A stretch of DNA of 64,000 nucleotides from positions 21,221 through 85,220 of the forward strand of contig UBXV01000015.1 in assembly GCA_900469625.1 (NCBI GenBank), read 5' to 3'. The position numbers and the translations under genes were made by a program. This DNA comes from Hyphomicrobiales bacterium (GTDB lineage: Bacteria; Pseudomonadota; Alphaproteobacteria; Rhizobiales; Rhizobiaceae). The notes under the pieces are model-generated. The model was not told where the DNA came from. It searched no databases and saw nothing but the letters and a program-made list of their open reading frames with translations. This document shows positions 8,359-16,893 of this stretch, one piece after another; the stretch's first letter is position 1; every line of letters starts with the position of its first letter.

Positions 8359-9167
8359 GATCCCGTTCCCCCGAGCGCTTCATCGAACATGCGTGCAGCA
8401 TCGACGAGGGTCCGGGTATAGTCGTGCGAGGGACTGGCGAACACGTCGACAACCGCACCTTCCTCAAGCGCGACGCCGTCGCGCAGCACCATGACGCGCT
8501 CCACCACTTGCGCGACAACCGGCAGGTCATGGCTGATGAAGAGCAACGCCATTCCCGTTTCGCGCACCAGTCCGTCGAGCAGCCTGAGGATTTCGGCCTG
8601 CGTCGTGACGTCGAGGGCGGTCGTCGGTTCGTCTGCGATCAAGAGCCTTGGCCGACACGCAAGCGCCATGGCAATCGCGACGCGCTGGCGCTGGCCGCCC
8701 GAGACTTCGTGCGGGTAGGCGTTGGCAATGCGTTCCGATTGCGGCAGGGCGACCTTGTCGAGGAGATCAAGCACCTCGCGGTCGATCGCCGCCCGTGATG
8801 GTCGCTGTCCGTCTCGCGCCAACCTGCGGCGGACTGGTTCGGCAATCTGCTTGCCGATCTTCATCAGGGGATCGAGCGCCGTCAGCGGCTCCTGGAAGAC
8901 GACGGCGGTTGCGACGCCACGCAGCCGGTTCAGGTGCTTTTCATCCGCGCCGACCACCTCCTGGCCATCGAGCACGATCGACCCGCTGACGGAAATGTTT
9001 GCCGGCAACAGCCCGGTGACGGCCATAGCAGTCATGGACTTTCCCGAGCCGGATTCGCCGATCAGGCCCATGCGTTCGCCGGCGCCTATGGAAAACGACA
9101 GGTCCGAAACCAGCGTCTTGTCGCCAGCGCGCACGGTCAGGCCCTGAACGGAAAGCAAGGCGCTCAT
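8355..9167 (-). CDS. Peptide-type ABC importer, ATP-binding subunit (DppD/OppD-like)
   Basis: 270 residues from ATG 9167, whose ATGA overlaps the stop of the preceding permease gene; the open frame extends further upstream but only through the permease gene. Walker A 'GESGSGKSMTAMAVTGLL', Q-loop 'VVFQEPLTALDPLMKIGKQIAE', signature 'VSGGQRQRVAIAMALA', Walker B 'LLIADEPTTALDVT', H-loop 'LLFISHDLPVVAQV'. The C-terminal tail lacks the Cys-rich iron-sulfur binding segment found in many DppD/OppD proteins. Partner of the adjacent DppF-like subunit. Confidence 0.9.
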   Translation of the reverse strand: MSALLSVQGLTVRAGDKTLVSDLSFSIGAGERMGLIGESGSGKSMTAMAVTGLLPANISVSGSIVLDGQEVVGADEKHLNRLRGVATAVVFQEPLTALDPLMKIGKQIAEPVRRRLARDGQRPSRAAIDREVLDLLDKVALPQSERIANAYPHEVSGGQRQRVAIAMALACRPRLLIADEPTTALDVTTQAEILRLLDGLVRETGMALLFISHDLPVVAQVVERVMVLRDGVALEEGAVVDVFASPSHDYTRTLVDAARMFDEALGGTGS

Positions 9168-10015
9168 CGTGATCTCCCGCGTGTGGGATCGCCGACATCC
9201 CGCAGCCCATCGGCAAGAAGGTTCATGCCGATGACCAATGCGACAAGCGCGATGCCGGGTGCAATCGCGCCGACGGGTGCTGTGTAGACCGTGCCCTGCG
9301 CTTCCTGAAGCAGCCGGCCCCAGGATGCGTTTGGCGGTGGCGCGCCGAGGCCGAGATAGGAGAGTGACGCTTCCGCGATCACGGCGAGGCCGAATTGCAG
9401 CGCGAAGTTGACCGAAAGCGTCGGCCAGATGTTGGGCAGCACGTGACGCAGGACGACGCCCGGCCAGGAGGTGCCTGAGGTGCGTGAGGCGACGATGTAG
9501 TCCTGGCGCAGCACGCGTTTTGCCAGGATGCGGGTGAGGCGGGCGACGATTGCCGAGATCGCGAGCCCAAGCGCCAGGATCGCGGACCACAGGCTGGCGC
9601 TGTCGCTGGCGGCAACCACCAGCATCGCCAACAGCAGCGTCGGAAAGGCGATGAGGATATCGAGGGTGGCGGCCATCACGTCATCGAGCAGGCGCGTGGC
9701 GAAGGCCGCGAGGATGCCGAGCGTCACGCCGATGGTGGCGCCGATTGCGACAGCACCGGTGCCCACGATCAGGGCGGTGCGTGCGCCGATCATGATTTGC
9801 GTCAGGTAGTCGCGGCCGAGCCGATCCGTGCCGACCCAGTGCAGCAACGACGGCGCTTCGAGGCGACCGCCCGACGCATTGAGCGGATCGTAGGGCGTCC
9901 AGAACAGGGTGAGAAGTGCGACCGCGACATTGAGGCCGACCAAGGCAAGGCCGATGGACAGAGCCAGCGAGTGTTTGCGAGCCGGCCGGTCGATCGAAAG
10001 GTCCTGCGCGCTCAT
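9164..10015 (-). CDS. Peptide-type ABC importer, permease (DppC-like)
   Basis: 283 residues with an N-terminal membrane helix (LSIGLALVGLNVAVALLTLF), the periplasmic 'HWVGTDRLGRDYLTQIMIGARTAL' motif that marks the DppC/OppC subfamily, several further helices, and the cytoplasmic EAA loop 'SRTSGTSWPGVVLRHVLPN' that contacts the ATPases. It overlaps both neighbours by 4 bases (ATGA), showing translational coupling. Confidence 0.9.
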   Translation of the reverse strand: MSAQDLSIDRPARKHSLALSIGLALVGLNVAVALLTLFWTPYDPLNASGGRLEAPSLLHWVGTDRLGRDYLTQIMIGARTALIVGTGAVAIGATIGVTLGILAAFATRLLDDVMAATLDILIAFPTLLLAMLVVAASDSASLWSAILALGLAISAIVARLTRILAKRVLRQDYIVASRTSGTSWPGVVLRHVLPNIWPTLSVNFALQFGLAVIAEASLSYLGLGAPPPNASWGRLLQEAQGTVYTAPVGAIAPGIALVALVIGMNLLADGLRDVGDPTRGRSR

Positions 10016-11037
10016 GTGGCGGCTCCTGTCGCGCGTTCGCGCAGGCGGGGATCGATAACGCGCTGGGCGAGGTCGGCGGCAAAGCCGATCAAAAGCACCA
10101 GCAGGGTCGAGATGAACAACACGCCCTGGACGTTCGGGTAGTCGCGCTGCTCGATCGCGAGCAGCAGCATCGAGCCGAGGCCGGGCAGGGCAAACACCCG
10201 TTCGACCACGACGGCGCCCAGCAACGTCGTCGCCAGCTCAATGCCGAGGATCGAGACGATCGGCACGGCGCCGTTGCGGATTCCATGGCGGATCAGCGCC
10301 TCCGGGAAGCTCGCGCCGAGCGCACGGGCGGTGCGCAGGTAATCGCTGCCGAGAACGTCCTGTGTCGCCGAGCGGATATAGCGGATCAGCGAAGCGGCCA
10401 TAACCAGGCCGATCGTCAGCACCGGCAGCGCCAGCGCATAGAGCACTTGGCCTTCGTTCTGCCAGCCGCGACGGGGGTAGCCGCCCGACGGAAAGAGCCG
10501 GAGATTAACCGCAAAGACGGTGACGAGCAGGATCCCCACCCAGAAGACCGGAATGGCGATGCCGAGCTGGGAAACCGTCGAAATGGCTGCGCCGTACCAG
10601 CGGTGGGCCTTGACAGCCGAGAGAATGCCGAGCGGAACCGCGATGATGACGGCGAGCACAAAACCCAAAAGCGCCAACGGCACGGTCACGGTCAGGCGCG
10701 TGGCGATCTCCTCGATGACGGGTTTGCCGCTGACGAAGGACGTCCCGAGATCGAAACGGGCAAGGCTTCCGACGAAACGCAGGAACTGCTCATGAAGCGG
10801 CAGGTTCGACCCGACCTGCTCGCGCGCGGCCTCGATCTGCTGCTGGTCGGCACCGACGGAAAGAAGCGCATTCGCCGGGTCGCCCGGGAGCAAGCGCAAC
10901 AATACGAACAGCACCACCGCCGCGATCAGCAGCGACAGGATCAGGATGGCAAAACGGCGCAGGATATAGGCGAGAATGGCTGGCTTCCTTTCGTCCGACG
11001 GGTGCGAGACCTGGAGCCGGAGCGCTGGCTTTTGCAC
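10012..11037 (-). CDS. Peptide-type ABC importer, permease (DppB-like)
   Basis: Up to 341 residues from a GTG at 11037. Six or so helices, the EAA loop 'RTARALGASFPEALIRHGIRNG' and the family hallmark 'LLRLLPGDPANALL' place it in the DppB/OppB group. Start choice is uncertain: family members begin with 'M-x-x-YILRR', and the matching point here is an ATT codon at 10977 (I-L-A-Y-I-L-R-R-F) preceded by an AAAGGA ribosome site, whereas GTG 11037 has no clear ribosome site. The conventional GTG is used for the coordinates. It pairs with the DppC-like subunit. Confidence 0.85.
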   Translation of the reverse strand: MQKPALRLQVSHPSDERKPAILAYILRRFAILILSLLIAAVVLFVLLRLLPGDPANALLSVGADQQQIEAAREQVGSNLPLHEQFLRFVGSLARFDLGTSFVSGKPVIEEIATRLTVTVPLALLGFVLAVIIAVPLGILSAVKAHRWYGAAISTVSQLGIAIPVFWVGILLVTVFAVNLRLFPSGGYPRRGWQNEGQVLYALALPVLTIGLVMAASLIRYIRSATQDVLGSDYLRTARALGASFPEALIRHGIRNGAVPIVSILGIELATTLLGAVVVERVFALPGLGSMLLLAIEQRDYPNVQGVLFISTLLVLLIGFAADLAQRVIDPRLRERATGAAT

Positions 11038-11213
11038 AGAATCGACAGGGAGGCTACTGCATAATCCCTTATATCCTCACAGATTTCAGTGGGATCTGCA
11101 GCGTCTTTGCAACGCGGCTGCGTTCGTGGCGGACAAGGGTTGTCATTCGTGTTGGTGGGAATGACCCAACATTGCGTGGTCATTGTCATGACGGGCAGCC
11201 TCCCGAAAGCAAT

Positions 11214-11240
11214 GGGGCCCCCGATATGCTCGGGGGCCCC
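11214..11240 (-). terminator. GC-rich hairpin between binding protein and permease genes
   Basis: Perfect 11-base-pair stem GGGGCCCCCGA / TCGGGGGCCCC with a 5-base loop, 41 bases after the stop of the solute-binding protein gene and before the permease gene. No U-tract follows, so it may act as a partial terminator or as a 3' stabiliser giving more binding protein than permease, a common arrangement in ABC operons. Confidence 0.6.
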
Positions 11241-11280
11241 TTCATAGGCCGCTATGATCACGCGCCGGCGAAACCAGCGA

Positions 11281-12825
11281 TCAGTTGGCGCTCTTCTTGA
11301 TGTTGTAAGCGAAGAACTGCGAGTTCAGACCATTGACGGGATAGCCGGTGACGGCCGAGCTCGAGACGACGATCTGCGGATAGAGGTACAGCCAGTTGCT
11401 GGCGGCGTCCTCGGCGATGATGCGGTTGGCCTCCGTCAGCTTCGCCGTCTGTTCGTCGGTGTTGGATGCGGCTTCCGAAGCCTTGATGAGGTCCACGACC
11501 GCGGGGTTGTTGTACCCCCAGTAGAAGTCGGGGTTGCCGTAGAACACGATGTCGCGGTGATTGACGTGTTCCTGCAGGGTCGCCTGGAAGTCATGCGCCT
11601 TGTAGACCTTGGTGTACCACTCGTTGGCGGTGATGATGTTGATCTCGACCTTGATGCCAACCTTTGCAAGCTCGCTCTGCAGGAACTGGGCAACGATCGG
11701 GTGCGGATCGTAGTTCGGCGTGTCGAGCTTGAACGAGAAGCCGTCGGCAAAACCGGCTTCCTTCAGAAGCGCCTTGGCGCTTTCGACGTCATAGGCGTCG
11801 ACTGCGGTCAGGTCGACATACCAGGGGTCTGTCGGCGGCACGAACGAGCCGATCAGCGTGCCGTATTCGCCCCAGATCGACTGCAAGAGCTTCTTGTCGT
11901 CGATGGCGCGGGCAATCGCCTTGCGAACCTTGACGTTGTTGAAGGGCTCTACACGGTCGTTGAATGCCAGCAGTTCCTTGGTGGTCGACTGGCCCGCGGT
12001 GACGGTGAAATCCGCGTTGTCCTTGAACTGGGCGATCGAATCCGGGCTCTGGACGCTGGTTATGACGTCGACCGCTCCGGTCAGCAGCGCATTGTTGAGC
12101 GCCGTGGCATCGGTGAAGTACTGGAACACGACTTCGCCATTGGTCGGTGCCGTGCCCCAGTACTTGTCGTTGCGGGTCAGCGCCAGCGAGGAGCCGCGAC
12201 GCCATTCGTCCAGGCGGTAGGGGCCGGTACCGTCTTCCTTGGCGTTCAGATCTTTTGCCGCATCGTTGACGATCCAGACGTAGCTGAGGTTATAGGGCAG
12301 CGAGATGGAGCGGACGGAGAGCTTGACCACCACAGTCTGATCGTCGGGCGTCTGGATCTCGCTGATCGTCGCCAGGCTCTTCTTGCGCGAGCTTTTGGAA
12401 TCGGGCGCGACAACGCGCTCGATGCTGTATTTCACATCCTGCGCCGTCAGCGGATCGCCGGAGTGGAAGGTCACGTTCGGCTTGAGCTTGAACGTATAGG
12501 TGAGGCCGTCTTCGCTGATCGTCTGCTCGGCGGCGAGGCCGGGCGCAACGTCGCCGGCGTCGGTCAGGGTGAAAAGCGCCTCGTAGACGTTGCCGTTGAA
12601 GGCTTCGTTGATGCCCTGGCCGGCGCCGGCGGTGTTGTCCAGGTTCTGCGGCTCATAAAGCGAGCCGATGACGATGGAGGCATCCGGATCGAATTTTGCG
12701 TCCTGCGCAAGCGCTGCCGTGCTCGTCGACAACGCCATGGCCAGGGTAGCCGCGGCGAAAACGGAGCGGCCGCCTTTCCTGCCCTGTCCTGAAAGCGTGC
12801 TGAAATCGATCGTGTTGCCAGTCAT
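11281..12825 (-). CDS. Peptide-type ABC importer, solute-binding protein (family 5)
   Basis: 514 residues from ATG 12825, with GGAG about nine bases upstream. Positively charged start, hydrophobic core (FAAATLAMALSTSTAALAQ) and cleavage near AQ-DAK, so a periplasmic protein. Family 5 features: 'VYEALFTLTDAGDVAPGLAAEQTISEDGLTYTFKLKPNVTFHSGDPL', 'PDDQTVVVKLS', 'GTGPYRLDEWRRGSSLALTRNDKYW'. First gene of the operon with two permeases and two ATPases. Whether the ligand is a peptide, glutathione, an opine or a sugar cannot be read from the sequence. Confidence 0.9.
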   Translation of the reverse strand: MTGNTIDFSTLSGQGRKGGRSVFAAATLAMALSTSTAALAQDAKFDPDASIVIGSLYEPQNLDNTAGAGQGINEAFNGNVYEALFTLTDAGDVAPGLAAEQTISEDGLTYTFKLKPNVTFHSGDPLTAQDVKYSIERVVAPDSKSSRKKSLATISEIQTPDDQTVVVKLSVRSISLPYNLSYVWIVNDAAKDLNAKEDGTGPYRLDEWRRGSSLALTRNDKYWGTAPTNGEVVFQYFTDATALNNALLTGAVDVITSVQSPDSIAQFKDNADFTVTAGQSTTKELLAFNDRVEPFNNVKVRKAIARAIDDKKLLQSIWGEYGTLIGSFVPPTDPWYVDLTAVDAYDVESAKALLKEAGFADGFSFKLDTPNYDPHPIVAQFLQSELAKVGIKVEINIITANEWYTKVYKAHDFQATLQEHVNHRDIVFYGNPDFYWGYNNPAVVDLIKASEAASNTDEQTAKLTEANRIIAEDAASNWLYLYPQIVVSSSAVTGYPVNGLNSQFFAYNIKKSAN

Positions 12826-12911
12826 TTCCCTAACTCCTGCATAAATACTCGTCACGCGATGTCGCGTTTGCCATCCGAATGTACACATCGGGCGGTTGCG
12901 GTGCATCATAC

Positions 12912-12939
12912 AAATTCCCTAGTAATTTAGTGGGAATTT
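12912..12939. promoter_or_regulatory. 28-base inverted repeat upstream of peptide ABC operon
   Basis: Perfect 8-base arms AAATTCCC and GGGAATTT separated by 12 bases, so arm centres lie two helical turns apart, 87 bases upstream of the binding protein start. This is the geometry of an operator for a dimeric or tetrameric regulator; AT-rich in an otherwise GC-rich region. No matching regulator gene lies next to the operon. Confidence 0.5.
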
Positions 12940-13009
12940 TGGTTCGTTTTGTCGGTCAACATTGAAAATTGCACCCGCCGCCGGCGTCGCCAAGCGAAGG
13001 GCGTTCCGC

Positions 13010-13690
13010 TCAACGCTGCGCATAGCGTCGCGACCAGCGCCCGGGAATCATCAGAACCAGAATGCACAGCAGCCCGGCCAGGATCGCCGGCGCCCAGAGC
13101 GAAGCCTGTCCGAAACGGTATTCCAGGAGGGCACCGACGACGGCTCCGGCGAGCATTCCGACCCAGGGGACGATCTGCATCGTCCATTGAATATTTCCCG
13201 TGCCGATGATCCATCGTCCAAGCCCGCGGCCGAAGCGCGACAAGGCACCGGTGACATAGGTGAGCCCTATCGGCAGGCCCTCGATGTGCTCGACCGAAGC
13301 GTTGACAACACCCATGGCCAGGACGATGAGATAGAAGCGCGGCACGTTCGGCAAGTGGTCGCCACCTGCCGCGGCCACGGTGAGAATGACAGCGACGCTG
13401 CACAAAACGCCGACGGCGCGAAACCGGCTTGCGACGATCGTGCCCATGGCATTGCCGATGACGAAGACTGCGAGCGAGCCCAGCAGAACGAGTGCGCGCA
13501 GGATGCTGCCATCGGCCAGCGCGGTTGCAGCGCGTGTCGTGTTGCCGCTCATGAAGGAGACGAAGTCGCCAACCGTCAGAAGGCCGATCGCGTCGGTCAT
13601 CCCCGCCAGAAATGAAATGAGCGCCACAACGAGAAGCGCGGTCCCGGTGCGCTGGCGCGTGATGATCCGACGTCGTCGCTGAAAGGTCAT
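13010..13690 (-). CDS. DUF1275 (YoaK family) membrane protein
   Basis: 226 residues from ATG 13690; the upstream extension is not protein-like. About six hydrophobic helices (for example 'TALLVVALISFLAGMTDAIGLL', 'ALVLLGSLAVFVIGNAMGTIVA', 'IVPWVGMLAGAVVGALLEYRF'). The motif 'FLAGMTDAIGLLTVGDFVSFMSGNTTR' is the DUF1275 hallmark (D-A-hh-hhh-G-xF-xSF-xTGN). Function of the family is not established; inner membrane location is expected. It is not obviously linked to its neighbours. Confidence 0.8.
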   Translation of the reverse strand: MTFQRRRRIITRQRTGTALLVVALISFLAGMTDAIGLLTVGDFVSFMSGNTTRAATALADGSILRALVLLGSLAVFVIGNAMGTIVASRFRAVGVLCSVAVILTVAAAGGDHLPNVPRFYLIVLAMGVVNASVEHIEGLPIGLTYVTGALSRFGRGLGRWIIGTGNIQWTMQIVPWVGMLAGAVVGALLEYRFGQASLWAPAILAGLLCILVLMIPGRWSRRYAQR

Positions 13691-13968
13691 GCTGTTGCCC
13701 GGTCGTGTTTGCCTAGCCTTAGTCCGCGTCGCAGGGGAAAGGAAGACGTCGTGCCGGCTCTCGCGCATCTTCGTCGCCGGCCGCGGGCCGCTCACGGCAA
13801 TACGAATGTTGGCGACATCCTGCAGGATCTGTGGGAGTTTGTGTGCGCTCATCGGCCGAAACGTGGGCGTCCGGCACTGTTGCGGCGAGCCAAACCCGCA
13901 TCGCCGGTTTCAGGCATATCGCTGCATCGCTCAGTCATAGGCTTTCACTTGAACATTGGAGGGAAGAC

Positions 13969-14340
13969 ATGAGGCATACAGGTCTAGCCGTCGTCTCCAT
14001 CGTTTTGGCCTTCGGGCTTTACGGCTGCGAATCCTCCGGCACGTCCGCGCCCATGCCTGCGCAAACCCAATTGCCGACGGCGACCGCCCTCGTCGGGAGC
14101 GGTGCGCCGGTGACCGCCGGCAACAGGCCGGCCTATTGTCGGGGCGAAGTGGCGGGGCAATACGCGACGAAGCCGACCTATGTGAAAACAGGTGCGCCGG
14201 CGCAACAACCTGATGGCAGCGTCTGGATCGACGGCACTGTCGACAAGGGCAGCGAAGGCATCAAGGCTTTCCGTTGCCGTTTCGATAAGAGCGGTGCCTT
14301 CGTCGACGTGATGGCGATGACCTCCGACGGCGCTCTCTGA
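13969..14340 (+). CDS. Small putative lipoprotein of unknown function
   Basis: 123 residues from ATG 13969 behind GGAGGGAAG. A signal peptide ends in a lipobox-like 'FGLYGC' (Cys at residue 20), so an outer- or inner-membrane lipoprotein is likely. The mature part begins with a Ser/Thr/Pro/Ala linker and continues with a small domain ('CRGEVAGQYATKPTYVKTG', 'DGSVWIDGTVDKGSEGIKAFRCRFD') holding two cysteines that could form a disulfide. I do not recognise a named family. It stands alone, flanked by unrelated genes. Confidence 0.65.
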   Translation: MRHTGLAVVSIVLAFGLYGCESSGTSAPMPAQTQLPTATALVGSGAPVTAGNRPAYCRGEVAGQYATKPTYVKTGAPAQQPDGSVWIDGTVDKGSEGIKAFRCRFDKSGAFVDVMAMTSDGAL

Positions 14341-14608
14341 GGGGGCGGCCGATAGGGCCGGTTTGTCTACCTGCCGCCACCATCCGGCAGCCGCCGATCG
14401 AGCGAATAAGGGCAGGCGCAGTGCCTTCTGCCGATCCTGCTGTAAAGCGCTTGTTCAAACCTGGGTTTCGGGGCTGAGAGTTGACGCCTAGTGGTAGCGA
14501 GCGATCGGCAAACGCCGGGCATTTCCACAGGTGCTGCGTTTCCGTGCCGCAAAAATCATCCTGAGCCGGCAAAAGGATTCGACAGTGACGAGATTCTGAT
14601 ATATCGCA
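14341..14608. other. Intergenic stretch before the LacI operator
   Basis: About 270 bases between the lipoprotein stop and the LacI-type operator (the full gap to the next gene is 307 bases). No gene, tRNA or strong terminator was recognised; only a short GC-rich repeat just after the lipoprotein stop. The promoter of the downstream operon probably lies in the last part, next to the operator. Confidence 0.3.
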
Positions 14609-14626
14609 TGATTAATCGTTTAATCA
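14609..14626. promoter_or_regulatory. LacI-family operator
   Basis: TGATTAATCGTTTAATCA is symmetric at 16 of 18 positions around a central CG, the signature of LacI-family operators. It ends 21 bases before the TTG start of the adjacent lacI-type gene, so autoregulation and control of the whole transporter/nucleoside operon are likely. Confidence 0.7.
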
Positions 14627-14647
14627 CCGATAGCGGAAAACACGGCC

Positions 14648-15769
14648 TTGGCGCGTTCCGGACCAAAACTGACGAGGATTGCCAGAACACTGGGCGTCTC
14701 CGCGGCGACGGTCTCCAACGCGCTCTCCGGTAAGGGGCGGGTCTCGGTGGAGCTCGCCGAAAAGATCCGGGCGACGGCCGCAGAACTCGGTTATGTCCCG
14801 AGCCTTGCGGGCAGGGCGCTTCGCACCGGCCGCACCGCCGTCATCGGCCTCGTTCTTCCCGATATTGCCAATCCGCTCTTCCCGCAGATCGCACAGGCGA
14901 TCGAGCTCGCCGCGTCGTCGGCCGGCTATGGCGTTCTCATCGCCGACTCCCGCGGCGACGTCACCACCCAGACCAAGGCGATCGAACGGCTGATCGACCG
15001 CGATGTCGACGGCATGGTGATCGTGCCCCGGCGCGGAACGCGCATCGCGGATGTCGGCTGTCCCGTCGCCGTTATCGACACGGCTTCGACGCCCGGCAAT
15101 ACCGTTGCGGCCGACCACTGGGGCGGTGGCCGGCAGATCGCCGAGCATCTGAAGGCGCTCGGGCATCGGCGCGTTCTCGTCATCGGCAACAATCCCGCCT
15201 CCAACGTTCAGAACGACCGCATCGGCGGCATCCGCTCGGCCTTTGGTGACGGCGCCTTCGTCGAGATCCTGTGGATCGAACCGCTCGAGCGCGTCGAGGG
15301 CAAGGGCTGCCCGCTCGGCCTCGCCGAAAAGGTGGCGGAAGGCTTCACCGCCTTTGCCTGCGTCTCCGATCTTCATGCGCTGCGCGCGCTCACCGAGCTG
15401 CAACGCGCCGGCATCAACGTCCCGGAGAAGGCGAGCGTCACCGGTTTCGACGATCTCATCTGGTCGCCAGTGGTGACGCCGGCGCTGACCACGGCGCGCA
15501 TGGACATGACGCGCATCGCCGCGATCGCCGTCGAGGCGCTGGTCAAGGCGATCGGCGAGCGCGACCCGGCCGATGCCGGCATCGGCGCGCCGGTGACCGC
15601 CGACAACGCCGAAGTGCCGATGCAACTGGTCGTGCGGCAATCGTGCGCCGCTCCGCCCGAAGCCCAGTTTCAGCCTGCGCCGCCGATGGCCAACGCCAGA
15701 ACCGTGACCCCAGTCCATACCAAGGCCCCAGCCAAAATCACGACCCCAGAAGGAGAACACCAGCCATGA
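14648..15769 (+). CDS. LacI family transcriptional regulator of a purine-nucleoside import operon
   Basis: 373 residues from a TTG start preceded by GCGGAAAA. The N-terminal helix-turn-helix is clear: 'LTRIARTLGVSAATVSNALSGKGRVS' at residues 8-33, with hinge 'GYVPSLAGRALRTGRT'. The rest is a periplasmic-binding-protein-like sensor ('IGLVLPDIANPLFPQIAQAIE', 'VTGFDDLIWSPVVTPALTT'). The C-terminus has an extra Pro/Ala/Thr-rich tail of about 40 residues, unusual for the family. Its stop overlaps the ATG of the binding protein gene (ATGA at 15766-15769), so regulator and transporter are one operon. The ligand is predicted to be a purine or nucleoside from the downstream enzymes. Confidence 0.85.
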   Translation: MARSGPKLTRIARTLGVSAATVSNALSGKGRVSVELAEKIRATAAELGYVPSLAGRALRTGRTAVIGLVLPDIANPLFPQIAQAIELAASSAGYGVLIADSRGDVTTQTKAIERLIDRDVDGMVIVPRRGTRIADVGCPVAVIDTASTPGNTVAADHWGGGRQIAEHLKALGHRRVLVIGNNPASNVQNDRIGGIRSAFGDGAFVEILWIEPLERVEGKGCPLGLAEKVAEGFTAFACVSDLHALRALTELQRAGINVPEKASVTGFDDLIWSPVVTPALTTARMDMTRIAAIAVEALVKAIGERDPADAGIGAPVTADNAEVPMQLVVRQSCAAPPEAQFQPAPPMANARTVTPVHTKAPAKITTPEGEHQP

Positions 15770-16788
15770 AAAAGTTCCTGCTCGCCTCCAGCGCGCTTTT
15801 GCTCGTCGGCGCCAATGTCGCTTCCGCCCAGGAAAAGACCCTGACCATTTCCGTCTACGGTTTCGCCCAGGACGCTTTCAAGGAACTGGTCTACACGCCT
15901 TTTGAAGCCAAGTGCGGCTGCAAGCTCGTGGTCGAGACCGGCAACAGTGTTGAGCGCCTGGCGAAGATGGAAGCCAACAAGGCCAATCCCGTCGTCGACA
16001 TGGCCGTCGTCGCCATGGCTGATGCGCTTTCTGCCTCGCGCGCCGGCCTGATCGAGAAGATCGACAACAGCAAGCTTACGAACTTCAACAAGCTCTACGA
16101 CATCGCCAAGGACCCGAACGGCGACGGCATGAGCGTCGGCTACACCTTCTACGCGACGTCGATCGTCTATCGTTCCGACAAGATGGAAGTGAACTCCTGG
16201 GCAGACCTGCTCGACGAGAAGAACGCCAGCCATGTCGCCTTCCCGAACGTCACCACCAACCAGGGCCCGCCGGCGCTCTACATGGTCGGTGAGGCAATCG
16301 GCAAGAATACGCCTGATCTGAAGGAAGCCATCGCCGCCGTCGGCGCGAAGAAGGACGAGATCGTCACCTTCTACGTCAAGTCGTCGCAGCTGGTGCAACT
16401 GATGCAGCAGGAAGAAATCTGGGCCGCTCCCATTGGCCGCTTCTCCTGGGAAGGCTTCACCAAGCTCGGCCTGCCGATCAAGTGGGCAACGCCCAAGGAA
16501 GGCCAGACCGGCGGTATGAACGTCATGGTCCTGACCAAGGGCGGCAAGAACCAGGACCTGGCGCTCGAATTCATGGACTTCTGGCTCTCGACCGAAATCC
16601 AGACGGCGCTCGCCGAAAAGCTGGTCGACAGCCCCTCCAACAAGGAGGTGAAGGTCGCGCCGGAAATCGCTGAAAACCTCACCTATGGCGAAGAGACCGT
16701 GAAGAGCCTCAAGCTCATTCCGTCAGACGTCGCCCTCGACAACCGCGAAGCCTGGCTCTCCGAGTGGAACGCCCAGGTCGGCCAGTAA
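15766..16788 (+). CDS. Polyamine/iron-type ABC solute-binding protein (family 1)
   Basis: 340 residues from ATG 15766, with AGGAG 15751-15755. Signal peptide MKKFLLASSALLLVGANVASA, then the mature protein 'QEKTLTISVYGFAQDAFKELV'. The fold resembles PotD/FbpA-type proteins ('MSVGYTFYATSIVYRSDKM', 'VNSWADLLDEKNASHVAFPN'). The operon context (nucleoside hydrolase, adenine deaminase) suggests a purine nucleoside or related ligand rather than a polyamine; this is inference. Two close cysteines ('KCGCK') lie near residue 49. Confidence 0.85.
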   Translation: MKKFLLASSALLLVGANVASAQEKTLTISVYGFAQDAFKELVYTPFEAKCGCKLVVETGNSVERLAKMEANKANPVVDMAVVAMADALSASRAGLIEKIDNSKLTNFNKLYDIAKDPNGDGMSVGYTFYATSIVYRSDKMEVNSWADLLDEKNASHVAFPNVTTNQGPPALYMVGEAIGKNTPDLKEAIAAVGAKKDEIVTFYVKSSQLVQLMQQEEIWAAPIGRFSWEGFTKLGLPIKWATPKEGQTGGMNVMVLTKGGKNQDLALEFMDFWLSTEIQTALAEKLVDSPSNKEVKVAPEIAENLTYGEETVKSLKLIPSDVALDNREAWLSEWNAQVGQ

Positions 16789-16802
16789 TACCACTGAGAA
16801 AA

Positions 16803-16825
16803 GCCCCCATCCCAGGGGTGGGGGC
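16803..16825 (+). terminator. Hairpin between binding protein and first permease
   Basis: GCCCCCATCCCAGGGG plus TGGGGGC folds into an 11-pair stem (one G-T pair) with a minimal loop, 15 bases after the binding protein stop. No U-tract follows, so partial termination or RNA 3' protection is likely, as in the peptide operon. Confidence 0.55.
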
Positions 16826-16893
16826 GCTCTGCGGGCGTCCGGCGAACTGGGCCGAGCCCGCAATGAATGAACGTCACGAAAGGAAGACGAGGG

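Noticed and set aside
11254-12792. 512-residue open frame opposite the solute-binding protein
   Set aside because: Antisense shadow; the minus-strand frame has a signal peptide and family 5 motifs.
13709-13972. Open frames upstream of the small lipoprotein gene
   Set aside because: Arg/Pro-rich, no start signal; the lipoprotein has a strong ribosome site and signal peptide instead.
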